A stretch of 64,000 nucleotides of DNA. Source: Galeruca laticollis. Taxonomy: Eukaryota; Arthropoda; Insecta; Coleoptera; Chrysomelidae. This document shows, in pieces, positions 45,869 to 57,760 of the stretch (the stretch's first letter is position 1; each line of letters opens with the position of its first letter). A program made the position numbers and the translations under genes. Below the pieces are notes generated by a model. That model was not told the origin of the DNA and ran no database searches. It was given only the letters and a program-made list of their open reading frames with translations. The stretch lies in NCBI GenBank assembly GCA_963921935.1, contig OY998176.1, positions 94,681,415-94,745,414 of the forward strand, read 5' to 3'.

Positions 45869-46285
45869 CACATTCACTGCCGGCACCGCCTTAGAGGCGT
45901 TCGGTCGACTTCGATAAAAACGCCGCAACCGCCGGAGAGGCGTTCTTGTGTAGTTCTAATACAACGTCGAAGAGATCAATGCGGACAGTGCAGATTGGTT
46001 CGCCGTATAAGAAGGTTGTTTTGTTAAGGATCAGTGCATCACTTGTCGGGTTTGGTTTTAAAAAATCCTAATCGGTGTCTATTTTAGCGGATTTTGATTG
46101 TAAAATGTAAGTTTTTTTGTATTTTTGTTTTTTATAAAATTAATACTTACCAAACAATGTTTATTTGGGTTTTTTAATAACTTTTTTGATGTAGTTACAA
46201 TAAAAATATTTTCATAACCTAAAAAATAAACAAAAATATGACGTTGACCGCCCGAGAGGCGTTGACCGGCACATAGCGTGTGTAA
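45869..46285. repeat. Left subterminal repeats of piggyBac 2 (CCGCC..GAGGCGTT)
   Basis: Short GC-rich near-palindromes occur three times: CACCGCCTTAGAGGCGTT (45884-45901), ACCGCCGGAGAGGCGTT (about 45929-45945) and ACCGCCCGAGAGGCGTT (about 46248-46264). Related boxes GAACGCCGCAGGGGCGG and AACGCCTGTGGGGCGG are near the right end (about 48330-48406). They stand out in AT-rich DNA and are probably transposase-binding sites. Confidence 0.8.
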
Positions 46286-46314
46286 TTTTTTTCTAATATT
46301 TCCTTATAGATTTC

Positions 46315-48051
46315 ATGGCAGATGATCCAGGACCTTCGAGAAAAGTTGAATTTAACTCTGAGCTGTTAGCTATTTATGAAAAAAAAGATATCGAGGAGTA
46401 CCCTTTCGCTAACAGTAGCGACGATGATCCTGATTACTTGAACAATAGTGATAAAAGTGACGGATATGAAGATTTTTCACAAACGCCCCTTCGTCTTCGC
46501 AATCCCACAGTTTTACCACAACCATCATCACAATCTCCACTAAGTCCTACCCAAAGAACTGGAGCACTCTCTAATATTGCGCAGACCAATGATTGGAGTT
46601 ACACTGAAATTATAAATTGAAATTTGCCATTTACAAAAAGACAGGTTTACTTTTAAATCTTAATTCCACAGAGCAAATAGATTATTTCAACCTGATAGCG
46701 ACAAATGATTTTTTGATATGTTATGTACGCGAGCGAACAAACATGCAATTGATTTAATTGCACTTGGTTCAGGAGAGGAGCTAATAATTGCTAGATGGGT
46801 TGATGTCAATCCAACAGAAATCAGAATTATTTTGGGTTAACTTCTTCACATGGGGACAATCAAACTAAACAGAATGAAAGATTACTGGAAGAAGAACTAT
46901 CTGTTCAACCTAACATGTTTCTCTTCTCATCTTTTATGAGTCGTAATAGGTCCTTGCTAATTTTGAGAAGCCTACAGTTTGAGAATACTGAAAGTCCAGA
47001 ACCGAGAACTCAGTTGGGCAAAATTATGCCTTCAATAATTTTTTATAATAATAGAATGGTTGAAATTCACTATCCTACAAGGGAATTAACTATCGACGAA
47101 TCCATGGTTTTGTGGTGGGGCCGTTTAAGATTTCGCCAATATATGAAAGGCAATAGACACAAGGTTGGTATCAAGCTTTATGTTTTATGTAAACCTAACG
47201 GCACAGCTTGAAAGAAATTGGTATATTCTGGTTCTGCAGATCCTGAATTATCAGGGGAAAGACATACCGAAAAAGTTGTTTTAGCTGTGATGTCAGAGAA
47301 ATTACATAACGGTCATTCATTATTCATGAATAACTTTTATAATAGCGTACAGCTAACTGAGGAGTTGCTACGTAGAAAAACCTTTGTAACAGGAACATTA
47401 CGTTCAAATAGAAAATGAAATCCTGGGGAACTTGTCAAGAAGAGATTAAAAAAGGGTGAACTAGTGGTTCAGTTTAACTCAAAAGGTATATGTGTAGTTA
47501 AATGGAAAGACCGTCGTGAAATTTTGGCAATTTTAAGCAAATATAACGCGAATACGCAATCTATAACTACTCAACGAGGCCAAGAAAAAGAAAAACCTGC
47601 ATTGATAAATAAATACAATGCGTTTATAGCAGGAGCCGATCATTGTGACCAGATGCTCTCCTATTATTCTTGCGAACATAAAACGCTAATCTGGTATAAA
47701 TAATTAGCTATTCATATCTTCCTCATCATGCTGCTCACTTCATTTGATATTTTCAAAAAAGGGAATCCCACGTATAAAAAGACCTTTTACGGTTACGTTA
47801 GGTTATCTATTATTGAGAAGATACTTGGGCCTCCGCCACCAGAGCCCTTACCAAAACTTGAGATAACACATCTTCCTGAACATTGTCCTAAAAGTGAAGG
47901 GGTCAATGCAAGAATCAAACGCAGACGATGTCAGGTTTGCTGGGAAGAATCAAAAGTAAGAAAGGATTCAATTTATTATTGTCCGCTGTGTCCAAATCAA
48001 CCTGGACTTTGCTTGTCTCCGTATTTTCGGGAGTTTCACTCAAAAAAATAA
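46315..48051 (+). pseudogene. piggyBac-type transposase 2, with in-frame stops
   Basis: The reading starts at ATG 46315 (MADDPGPSRKVEF). An acidic N-terminal region follows, then the DDE core: FKDFFL-like DFFD..LCTRTNKHAIDL region in shifted frames (46621-46914), LTIDESMVLWWGRLRFRQYM (first Asp, about 47095), LFMNNFYNSVQL where the second catalytic Asp is Asn, and VKWKDRREILAIL (third Asp). The Cys-rich C-terminal finger CQVCWEESKVRKDSIYYCPL, CLSPYFREFH is intact. Stops at 46618, 47209, 47416 and 47701 are in one frame; frameshifts lie in 46621-46914. Confidence 0.9.
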
Positions 48052-48550
48052 TGTTGTTTACTGTTCCCATAGTTTTAGTTTATTTCATTATTTTACACAT
48101 TTATAGTGAGAGAAAAACATGTTTCTTTTCATATTCCAAAAATTTTAATAAGCTTTTTAGATATATTTCTTATACTAACTTATAGTTCCTTTTTTGTTCC
48201 GAAATGTTTGTAATTTGTTTTTTGTGTTCTATATAATTTAGATTGCATGTTATTTTCTGTGAAGTTATCAATGTTTATATACCTTTGGTTTTAAATTCCC
48301 CTTAAAATGGTTTTTCAGGTATACAAAATTGAACGCCGCAGGGGCGGTCCCCGGTACACACTAAGCAATCAGCTTGTCCTGTGCCCGAAACGCCTGTGGG
48401 GCGGTTTTGTGATTTTTAAAAACAAATGAAAAATTTTAACTTAATAAAGTTTCCACTACCTAATACAATCATTAAATGAACATATTTATAACAAAAAATA
48501 GGTGGCACACGATCAATCGTCATTATGTGCTCTGGCAGTGAATGTGTTAA

Positions 48551-49564
48551 CAATAGTGCCATCCCAATGAACTTAAAACGAAAAATATTCAATGAAACCA
48601 TTGCTAATAAATATTTAGCTATCTAATAATATCGAAATCATGAGAACTCATTTTAAAAATGTGTAAGTTCCAGTTCAAAATTAACATGTTTATCTTACCA
48701 CTGTTTGCAAAAGTAATACCGGCCTACAATCTGAATAATTGTGTGAACGAACGAAGAGAAAGCAAGGGAGAGCGAGCACTGCCGAGAAATTATGTCCATA
48801 AAACATAATGAAATTAATAATCTCGGATGCAGCAGTTACTGAACCGGGAAATCACTTAATTTGAAACATATTCTGGTTCGTGATGGCGTGAGGTTTTTGC
48901 TCGAATCCCACTGTTGGCTAATCAGATGAACTGTGAACTGGATGATGCGAAAGAACCGAGATTTTGAAGCTATTAACCTCACTCACTTTGTCTGAATGTT
49001 TTGGAATATTGAAATTTGAACTCGCATCGTGGAATTATTTATATGAAGTGGTTGATAATATGAAGAAATACTTGAAGAAAATGAGCGGATTCTTCTGCTA
49101 TACTATTATGTCGGAAAATTATCGGCCATTGGTAATTGGAACATATAATATATATTGCGATGTTTTTCTCAATTATTTATATACTTTATTCTGATGGGTG
49201 GGATAAATATACACACAATATATTCACTTACTTTTAATTTATTCAAGCACAAAATACTTTGTAACTCTATAATATATTTATACACTCCTTGAATTTAACT
49301 AAATTATATTTTGAATACATCACTCGTTATTCACTAATTTATATTCACCGACCGCGTACTACGAAACTTAACTGAAAACTCAGAACAGGTGATCGCCTTC
49401 ATATATCAAAATCTTTTTAGAATAAAGCATTTTTTTTCGAATTAGGTTAGCAAGAGGCATTTCAGAGGAATATGAGACTTCAGATGCAAAATACTGTAAA
49501 TACATTGATTATTCATCCTTAAAAACAGAATTAACCCTCTAGGACTAGTCTAATATTATCTCAC
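48551..49564. other. Spacer; weak tRNA-like B-box only
   Basis: No gene recognised. GCTCGAATCCCACTG near 48899-48914 resembles a polymerase III B-box with a mismatch, but no A-box or cloverleaf is apparent. Confidence 0.4.
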
Positions 49565-51843
49565 TAAATATCGACGAAAGTTTTGCACGTTTCCTACAAT
49601 TGCTGAAAAATCTCATCACAAAACACACAAAAACATCAAAAGTTAAACACAGAAACATCAAACGGAAGCAATGGATCACACGAGGATTGGTGAACTCGAT
49701 AAATACCAGAAATAGCTTATTCAAAAAAGTTCGAAAAGAGCCAAATAACCTAATGTTGACAACACAATACAGAAATTATCGAAACACATTGAATAGTCTT
49801 ATCAAGAAATCGAAAATCAATTTCCATGAGAGTTGTCTGGATAGATCACAAGCTAACACCAAGGCGCTATGGGAAACGGTGAAGGATATTTCTGGGAAAA
49901 ATAAAACTATCAGGATTCAAACAATAAAAATAAAACAGGGGGTCTTATCTATGATAAAAAGGAAATTGCAGATTGTTCCAATAACCACTATTTCTCCATT
50001 GGGCAAAAACTTACAAACAAAATTCAAAAACCTGTGAATTCTCCCCTGAGGAAAGCATCTTTTATGCACTCTATATTTTTGGAACCTACAACAGAGGGGG
50101 AGATAATTGAAACAATATCATCTCTCAAGATGAACAAAACTCCTGGTATCGATGAAAATAGAGCTGAAACTTTGAAAGAGATAAAAACCGAAATAGCTTT
50201 TCCTCTGAACAACATTTTTAATCGAATAATAGAAACAGGAAATTTTCCCAAAGAACTCAAAACGGGGGTTATTAAACCAATTTTCAAAAGAGGAGACAGA
50301 CATGAAATTCTAAACTACAGATCAATTACGCTCATTTCAAACATAGCTAAAACATTAGAAAAAGTAATGAAAAAAAAGAATGGTCTCTTACCTTAACAAG
50401 CATAATTTCATATCAAATAATCAGTATGGATTCAGAGAAAGGCTTTCTACTCACGATGCTATTATTTTTCTCACCTCCAAAATATCAGAAAATCTAGAAA
50501 AGAGTAAACCAAGTCTGTGTGATTTCTTGGATCTTGCTAAGGCCTTCGACACTCTGAACCACTCACAGCTGTTGATGAGCTTGCAAAATATGGGTTTCAG
50601 GGGAAGCACATTGAATCTCATGGAGAGTTACCTTAAAAACAGAGAGCAATACGTGAAAATTGATAACGTCGTTAGTGAAAAAAGGATTGTGGAGTACCGC
50701 AAGGAACAGTTTTGGGGCCAATTCTTTTTACAATATATATCAATGATACATTGCGTCACGATACTTGTGGCAGCATTGTTTGCTTCGCTGACGATACAGC
50801 AGTATTGTACAGTGCTGATAGCTGGAATGACCTCAAAGCTAAAGCAGAGGAAGACATGGGTAAACTCTTTGAATGTTTCGCAGATAAAATTCTATCAATA
50901 AACTACGAAAAAACATTCTTTTTACCATTCTCTCGCTATGCCAACTCACTACCCCAATAAGATACATTGAGTATCGGGAACAATATATTAATACGATCAG
51001 TAGAAAAAATCAAGTATTTAGGAGTAGTGATAGATAGACACCTGAGATGGAACTATCATGTTGAGCAAGTGACTAGGACATTGAGGAGCATTCTTTATAG
51101 ATTCAGATATTTACGAAATATACTAGATACCTCGCGAATGAAAACCATCTATTGTGCAATTGTGGAGTCTCGTCTAGCATATGGGATAGTTGGCTGGGGT
51201 GGAGTAGCAATATCGCGTTGGAGAAAATTAGACGTATTACAGAAAAAAATTCTAAAAATTCTCCGTGGAAAACCACCACAATACTCATCGGAAGCACTTT
51301 TCAAAGAGCGAAAACTGTTGGACCTCAGGCAACTTAACTTAACCTAAGAACTGTTCTTGAACAACATAAAAACCGAACGAATTTGAACTATGTAAATCAT
51401 AGGCATAATACAAGATTTGAAGCCAATGCACAACTGAGCACAATATGCTCAACCAAAACAATCGTTCAGAGAACATATAATCGTCTTGCAAACCGGCTGT
51501 ACAATTGCTTACCTCTGGAAATCAGACTTGCAACGAGAATTTTTTCATTCAAAAAAGATGTCAAATGTTTCATTTCAGAGACAGATAGAGTCTCTATACA
51601 TCGATTAATTGACCCCTCCATCTCATGAAACATACTATGTAATTGAGATAACATTATTCAGTTGTTCACTGTACTGACATAGAGAAGGCGAGTTCATGTT
51701 CATATCCCTTATATTGCTTTTATGTTCCTTTAACCCCATTATTTATTCAATAAACATACACGATTAATGAATAACCACGCCCAGGCAATGCCTTAGTGGG
51801 TGTTTATCCATTATTGGAAGAATAGAGTATATTGTTATATTGA
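49565..51843 (+). mobile_element. CR1-like non-LTR retrotransposon B, 5'-truncated
   Basis: The element lacks ORF1 and the endonuclease and begins in the linker before RT. Coding similarity ends at 51628. The 3' UTR includes ACCACGCCCAGGCAATGCC near 51775 and A/T-rich DNA to about 51843. Confidence 0.75.
49570..51628 (+). pseudogene. Reverse transcriptase of LINE B, multiple frame changes
   Basis: Segments in order: 49570-50037 with KRKQWITRGLVNSINTRN and ALWETVKDISGK; 50034-50396 with SLKMNKTPGIDENRAE and PIFKRGDRHEILNYRSITL; 50380-50901 with NNQYGFRERLSTHDAI and FLDLAKAFDTLNHS; 50712-50960 with GPILFTIYINDT and the catalytic CFADDTAVLY; 50967-51347 with KYLGVVIDRHLRWNYHV and AIVESRLAYGIVGWGG; 51383-51628 as the C-terminal tail. 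The active site FADD is intact, but four or more frameshifts and stops break the gene. Confidence 0.85.
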
Positions 51844-52270
51844 CGTTTTGTTCTGTATTTATATTGTTATGTATTTATTTATTATTAACATTCCTAACTG
51901 TTTTGATTAACGCAAAGTTTAGAAAGAAACAGATCCATTACTCCCATTTATTAACTGTGCTTTATGTTGATTATATTGAAGGTATTCTGTACTTTTCTCC
52001 TTTTTTTTATTATATTCTATATTTTGTGTTTCATATTTTGGGTTTTATATTTCACATTTTATATTTTATGTCTTATATTGTATGTTTTGTATTTTATACA
52101 TTGTATTTCATATTTTTGTATTCATTTCTTATATTATAATATATGTTGGACTGTTATTTATCGATATATACCACGTACCAGCTGTTTACGACAGCTTCTG
52201 TGCAGTAAGCATATTTATTTGCATTGGATAAAATATGTATTGTAATTACTACTTCTTGTGAATAAACATT
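51844..52270. other. T-rich low-complexity spacer
   Basis: Long imperfect runs of TTTTATAT and TTGTATTT occur at about 52000-52140. The open frames here are composition artefacts rich in Phe, Tyr and Ile. Confidence 0.6.
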
Positions 52271-52280
52271 ATATTATTAT

Positions 52281-53010
52281 TTGTTCAATTAGAAAGGGCT
52301 TCGAGGACTACACCAGTGTGTGATTCCATAACATTGCCCCCACATCAATAGAGGGACTTTTATGTAGCCGGGACTGAATATTTATATAGGCAACTAGACC
52401 TATTTTTACACTTTCCGGTTGTATGGAAATAACCGGGCATAGTTTTCATCGGGTGCTGATAATGGACGAATTGCTGCATATTATTGTGTGGATACCGGAA
52501 TCTTGGATTGGTTAGCAAGAGGCTATCCATTTGTTCAAGTAGAAAGGATTACACCAGTGGTTGATTCCATGACATTGCCCCCATATCAATAGAGGGACTT
52601 TTGTGTAGCCGGGACTGGATATTTATATATGCAACTAGACCTATTTCAACACTTTCCAGATGTATGGAAATAATCGGGCATAGTTTTCATCGGGTACTGA
52701 TAACGGACGAATTGCTGCAGATTATTGTGTGGATACTGGAAACTTGGATTGATTACCAAGAGGTATTCCATTTGTTCAATTAAAAAGGGCTGGATTCGAA
52801 GACTACACCAGTGTGTGATTCCATAACATTGCCCCCACATCAATAGAGGGACTTTTGTGTAGCCTGGACTGAATATTTATATAAGCAACTAGACCTATTT
52901 CTACACTTTCCGATTGTATGGAAATAACCGGGAATAGTTTCCATCGGGTGCTGATAACGGACGATTTGCTGGAGATTATTGTGTGGATACCGGAATCTTG
53001 GAAGTTAACA
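52281..53010. repeat. Three-unit tandem repeat, period about 241-250 bp
   Basis: Units begin with TTGTTCAATTAGAAAGG at about 52281, 52531 and 52772. Each contains ACATTGCCCCCACATCAATA, GCAACTAGACCTATTT and ATTGTGTGGATACCGGAA in the same order, with about 5-10% differences by eye. On the minus strand each unit has a GGGGGCAATGT stretch resembling a purine tract before an LTR. The array lies downstream of an integrase tail on that strand and may derive from an LTR-element 3' region. Confidence 0.85.
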
Positions 53011-53640
53011 TCTAGCATGTTCCTGTTGATTTGGCAATCTAATTGGTTGCTTTCTGTCATAGCGAGTATCTTCACGTTGGATTCCAGCCCATAATCTCGG
53101 AGGCTTCGTAGCGGGTCTCACACATCTCCGTAGGTGGATCTATCTGGAAATTCGGTCATTGGTACCAAGAAGATCGGGTACCGCGAATTGTATTTGTCTC
53201 AGTGTCTTGCTGGGAGCTGAAATGTGATCTTTAAGTTTTATATTTCCACAAACTTCTTTCGAAACATGGTTGCCTATCCTAGTGCGTTTTTGATTCTGGT
53301 ATGTATGGCGTGTGCCAGTGGAGCTTGAAAATAATCTTGTCGCTCCTCCATAGTGACTCCATGTCTAGTTGTTCCGGTAATTTCATAGATTATTCTAAGA
53401 CAGGGTTTAGTTCTTCTCGGATATGGTTCACATTTTTCTTTTTGTCATGGTCTCATTCGAGTGACACTGGTCGGTTTGGATGAACTGCTATCTGTTTTCC
53501 ATTGGGGATCTTGCTTATGCTATAGATGACATCATTGAGCCTCTACTTGACTGAGTACGGACCTTTCTAAGATTTCTGTAATTTTGTAGAAAATCATGTT
53601 CTCCTCGTCGGGTTGTGAATCATTAGATTAGATTTGTGAC
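53011..53640 (-). pseudogene. LTR-retrotransposon integrase C-terminal fragment
   Basis: On the minus strand about 53575-53465 reads KGPYSVK, stop, RLNDVIYSISKIPNGKQ and AVHPNRPVSLE. This is the GPY/F-type module at the end of Ty3/gypsy integrases. The remainder toward 53011 has no clear domain and is full of stops. The rest of pol is not present upstream, where R1-like LINE sequence begins. Confidence 0.6.
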
Positions 53641-53689
53641 TAAGGGGATGTGCATTTATTGCGACCCAAAAGGATCTATTGTGCTCCCC

Positions 53690-54450
53690 CTTGCTTGAGC
53701 TGGGCATATACTCTACAGTTCTTCATACTGTCCCAGGGTCTTATTCAATGCTATTATTTGGGACGCCTTCAAGGATTAATTCTGGTGCAGACAGATATTA
53801 TGTGTTCCGGTATTTCTCCCTCTTCTCCACTTAATCTACAGTCGCCGTTGTTTTTTACTTACATTCTCTCGAGGTGTTCGTTAAAGTGGTAGTGTTCCGT
53901 CAGGAACCCCGTAAGGATGCGTAGACAGTTTCTACTTACGTCAATATATTTATTTGACCTTTCGCGGTCATAGTTTCCGAGGAACAATATCGAATGTCTA
54001 ATACCCGATATACACTCCCATTCGAGTTCTCGACTGAGGTTCTCTATTTTCTTCAGTTCTGCTTTTAGGTTATCACATCCTGGAAGACATGAGTGTTTAG
54101 GTCCTGTGAGAGGGGAAGTAGCTCCCTTTCTCCCAAGTTGTTGGAGTCCTCGTTCCTCTGTATATCCCTTCCCTCCCTCAGACATCGTTTCATGTATTTT
54201 GACTGCTTGTTGGAAGGAGGTGATATTTTCGCAACAGGACCGAAAAATCGATCTTTTTGCTCTCCCGATCTCCTCATTAAACTGTACAAATGCAAGTTTC
54301 CGGTATTTCTTGCTCTACTAATGATTCTTCGTATTTCTGCTCTTAATTTTGACAGTTTATTGTTTCACAATGGCGTGTTTCTCCTGCAACTACCTTTACT
54401 CGGGGGCAACTGGACTCGTATGAGTCCACTATTGCTCCACTAATTTTGTA
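53690..54450 (-). pseudogene. R1-like LINE, C-terminal part with internal deletion
   Basis: Minus strand: RAKRSIFRSCCENITSFQQA (about 54265-54215) continues directly, without any RT palm, into ELEWECISGIRHS and VSRNCLRILTGFLTEHYHFN (about 53910-53860), then EGEIPEHIISVC (about 53820-53780). The latter blocks match the RNase H and zinc-knuckle tail region of R1/TRAS-type LINEs. The RT domain seems to have been deleted. Confidence 0.6.
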
Positions 54451-54960
54451 CACATACCAATTTAGTTCCAAGTGGTTATGAACCTCCTTGAATCTCGTTG
54501 GTTAAGACGTTGCTTTTGAGTGGGTTTATATAATTGCCAGTCTGTTTTCCTTGTATTTCTTCAAGTTTTGTTCTGAGGAGTCCTCGCCTTAAGTTCTAAC
54601 TCGATAATTCTGTGATATGATAGGTAGGGTTCGTTCGAAACCCACCGCTCTTTTACGCACTCACTAATACAGGCACTACCGATTGTTAGATCTAATAATT
54701 CTGCTAGCGTTTAGTTATAAACCTTGGTATATTCTCAATGTTTAGAAGTTCAGGATCATATGCAATCAGAAACTTAAATAGACACTCACTTCTGTGATTT
54801 GTGTCTGTGCTTCCTCATACCTCATTATGTGCATTGGGGTTGCATCCCAATACTGTTGATAGTTGCTGTTTGCTGCGATATCTTATGAACTGTCCCACTT
54901 TAGGTGGAGGTATATCTTCGTCCCCTGAGATGTAGGATAAAGCAGTAACAATGTCCTTTC
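54451..54960 (-). pseudogene. R1-like LINE endonuclease fragment
   Basis: Minus strand: KIYLHLKWDSS, AANSNYQQYWDATPMH (about 54890-54830), then ELLDLTIGSACISECVKERWVSNEPYLSYHR (about 54705-54615). The S-x-H of the last block corresponds to the SDHRYI motif of R1-clade endonucleases. The frame is broken in several places. It is upstream of the C-terminal fragment in the same orientation, so both probably come from one element. Confidence 0.6.
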
Positions 54961-55129
54961 AATAACCATCGATGTTTAATTGTACAAGTATCAGAACAAG
55001 ATCTCAGATTGTGATTCCCAAAACAAAAATATAATTAATGTTATTCTTTACAGACTCGGGGATTATCCTGCCTGTAATCGTATATTACCATAAAATCAAC
55101 GGTTTTAAACATTAAAACTAACTTTTCCA

Positions 55130-56030
55130 CACATGTGAGATGCCCTGAATTATATTCTATCATGAAATTGTGACTTGGGGGATATATCTCCCTAACAAAC
55201 CGAAATTTCTCCAAAAATTTAGTATATCTGGAAAGTAGGACCCGCTATACTCGCTCCAGTGAGCTGAAAATGAAAAGGTACTTCTGTGAGAAACCTTGAA
55301 AAATATCCAATTATAAAATTGGTCACTTGTATACACTCCGGAGGCTGTATCGTGCTGGAAATCCGAAATTTCTCTAAAAAGGAAAAATGTGGCACTCCAA
55401 GTATCATAACACCCGTTGTACTAACTCTAGTGAGCTAAAAATCAAGGTTCATCTATAAGACGCCCTGAATAATATCTAATCATAAAATTGGTCACTTGTG
55501 TACACTCTGGAGGCCGTATGGTGCTAACAAACTGAGAATTCTTCAAAAATGACAAAAATTTGGTACTTCAAGTACCATAGTACCCGTTGCACTTGCTTTA
55601 TTGTGCTGAATATCAATAAGGTTTTTCTTTGCGACACCCTGAGTAATATCCAATCATGAAATTGTTCACTTGTATAGTCCGGAGGCTGTATACTGCTAAT
55701 AAACTGAAATTTTTCCAAAAACTTAAAGTAATTTAGCACTTGTTGTACTAGCTCTGGTGAGCTGAAAATCGAAAGGGTCCATATATGCGACATTTTGAAT
55801 AATATTAAATCATAAAATTGGTGACTTATTGCACTCCGGAGGCTGTATCGTGCTAACAAACTGAAATTTATCAAAAAATGATGTACTTCAAGTACCATAG
55901 CACCCCTTGTACTTACTCTAGTGAGCTGAATATCAATAGGATTTATCTGTGAGATATCCTGAAGAATATCCAATCATAAAATTGGTGACTTATTGCACTC
56001 CGGAGGTTGCATCGTACTAACAACACATGT
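55130..56030. repeat. Satellite-like tandem array, period about 157-172 bp
   Basis: Diverged units share CCGGAGGCTGTATCGTGCTA, ACAAACTGAAATTT, GTACCATA, CTCTAGTGAGCTGAA and CCAATCATAAAATTGG. The GGAGGCTGTAT-type landmark falls at about 55341, 55510, 55682, 55839 and 56003, with a partial unit from about 55130. Units differ at many sites, so the array is old. Confidence 0.88.
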
Positions 56031-56040
56031 AACGAAAAGA

Positions 56041-56070
56041 GGCTGACGACAACGACGACGACGACATACA
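56041..56070. repeat. (ACG)n microsatellite
   Basis: A short run of GACGACAACGACGACGACG immediately follows the satellite-like array. Confidence 0.9.
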
Positions 56071-56159
56071 CACAGGAGTTTTTTTTCTAAAAACCGTTTT
56101 TTCGTGTTGTTCTTGATAAGAAATTAAAAAAAAATTCAAATTTCCAACTTATTTTGGGG

Positions 56160-56899
56160 TAAACCAATAATTTTCTCGCATATTAGATAGGTTGGACGGA
56201 AAAGTAATTGTTGCCAGACACAGCTTTAATCCCTCTTTGATATACCCAGGATTATGGGATTAATGCCATTGTATGTTGATTTGTCTCAAAAAGTCTCGCT
56301 ATAGTGGCTGATGCCCCTTTGGCGTGATGTAAATTCATTTGGGACATCCCACGCATAGTGAGGCGAAGGAAACGAGAAATAAGATTTTGAAGGGAGAGGA
56401 CGAGGATGGGAATAAAGTTTAGTAGAGGAAACTTGGGTTGGGTGGGCTTGTATCGGAGTTTTGCTGGGGTGACTGGTGTATCTTCCCCGTCTTTCCTCAG
56501 TAGCAGTTCTTCTTCATCGGAGGTACCTGCTTCCGTTTAGGAGGGGTCATCGTCCCCTCAATTGGTTATGGGAGCTGTTGCTTCCGTTAATGAACAGCTC
56601 ACTACTCGACCATTGATCCCATGATCTGAGGTAGAGAAGGCTGAAGGAATTGTCTCCGTGTTCTCCTCTTACCTCTGTTGTTCTCTTTCTAGGCCCGAGA
56701 GCGGTATTGTCCCTAACCTCTAGGAAATGACAAGGTCCTCCATTTTGAACGCCGCCTCACTGGATTTAAGGTGAATCTCACAGGTTATTATCTGCCCCTG
56801 GCCTTCCTCGTTTGAGCTGATAGCAAGCCACACTGATGTCACCGGCCCTACATTTTGAGGTTAAGGCAAGCTCAATAGATATTTACTATCCTTTCCTTT
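56160..56899. other. Degraded sequence continuing the minus-strand element
   Basis: GC-richer than flanking DNA and continuous with the DUF4780-like remnant, but stops occur in every frame and I recognise no motif. Confidence 0.4.
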
Positions 56900-57760
56900 G
56901 CTCCTTGCAAGGAACATGGTGACCGTAGCCGCTTTGGGGATTTTTTCTTCCCTTAGCGCTAACAATTCTGGTCCTTACCAGTTCTGCAGCTTGGGAGCTA
57001 TCTTCGTCAGCCAATCTGCAGATAGCAGTGACACATATTCCACGAGTAGCATTCCTAGGCTGAAGTGTATGCCTGCGGAACGCAAATGCCTCCTGCAGGG
57101 TTTGTGTTGCGTGCCGATGGATGTTATCTTATACACTAGCTTTTCTTCTAGCTCCGTGAGCTCTTTGTGTGGCAGGCAAACCTGGGAGTATTCCTTTGGC
57201 AGTACTGACATCTTAATTATTTCCGCAACTGTGGTGTAGCTGGTGGACATTTCCTGCTAACCTGCGGTTCTTACGGGTGGTCTCACTTCCACTCTCTCCC
57301 TCTTTCCATCTGAGCGATGTAGGGCTGATATATATTAATTCTCTATTTTTCCCGCTGTGGCAGAGCTTATTTTAGCCCGTTCCTCCTTCTCTGAGAGAAC
57401 CTTCTCTTCAGCATGTTCTGCAGTAAGGCCTTCTTGCAGTAGGCGGAGATAACTCCGACCTACTCCTCCACTAAAGCCAGTCCTCTTGGGGTTATCTTTC
57501 CCACCGGGCTCCCCCAACGAGGGTAGCGGGAACGGTAATCGTTTCTGTTTTAATTTGGTTTGCTCCATACCCCTAGAGAAGGTGCCGAGCTGAATGTTAC
57601 TGGTCGAAGTGAATCTCCTACCAGAATCAGCTTTCTTCTCATCGACTGTGTTTTTCGTAGCTGTACCTCCCAAATAGGTTATTGGTTTCCTGGTCCTGCT
57701 AAGGAGTTTCCACTAGCGCTAGTGTTTGGTTTTGATACTTTAAACATGTGTGTTCCCACG
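56900..57760 (-). pseudogene. DUF4780-like protein remnant, possible ORF1 of the R1-like LINE
   Basis: Minus strand in two frames. The upstream segment (57673-57335) has GGVGRSYLRLLQEGLTAEHAEEKVL, resembling the helical GLTPEEA-type motif found near the start of insect DUF4780 proteins. The downstream segment (57250-56975) has CRRHLRSAGIHFSLGML and SADWLTKIAPKL, resembling the DUF4780 domain. The DNA is GC-richer than its surroundings, like the R1-like pieces at 53.7-55.0 kb on the same strand. I infer one element whose ORF1 and ORF2 are now separated by the satellite array. Confidence 0.5.

Larger units (their letters stand above)
45869..48546 (+). mobile_element. piggyBac element 2 with TTAA duplications
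   Basis: Terminal inverted repeats CACATTCACTGCC start at 45869 and, inverted, end at 48546, flanked by TTAA at 45865-45868 and 48547-48550. A decayed transposase lies between. Length is 2,678 bp. Confidence 0.95.

Noticed and set aside
48895..48920. Possible tRNA gene or SINE from the GCTCGAATCCCA stretch
   Set aside because: No A-box, acceptor stem or cloverleaf could be drawn; the B-box has a mismatch.
54093..54443. Plus-strand open frame of 116 codons
   Set aside because: Antisense to the R1-like remnant; no motif.
55524..55973. Minus-strand open frame of 149 codons
   Set aside because: It runs through the satellite-like units and its peptide repeats with the array, so it is not an independent gene.
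52250..56030. CRISPR array
   Set aside because: Repeat units are 157-250 bp, diverged, and lack short conserved repeats with unique spacers; the DNA is eukaryotic.
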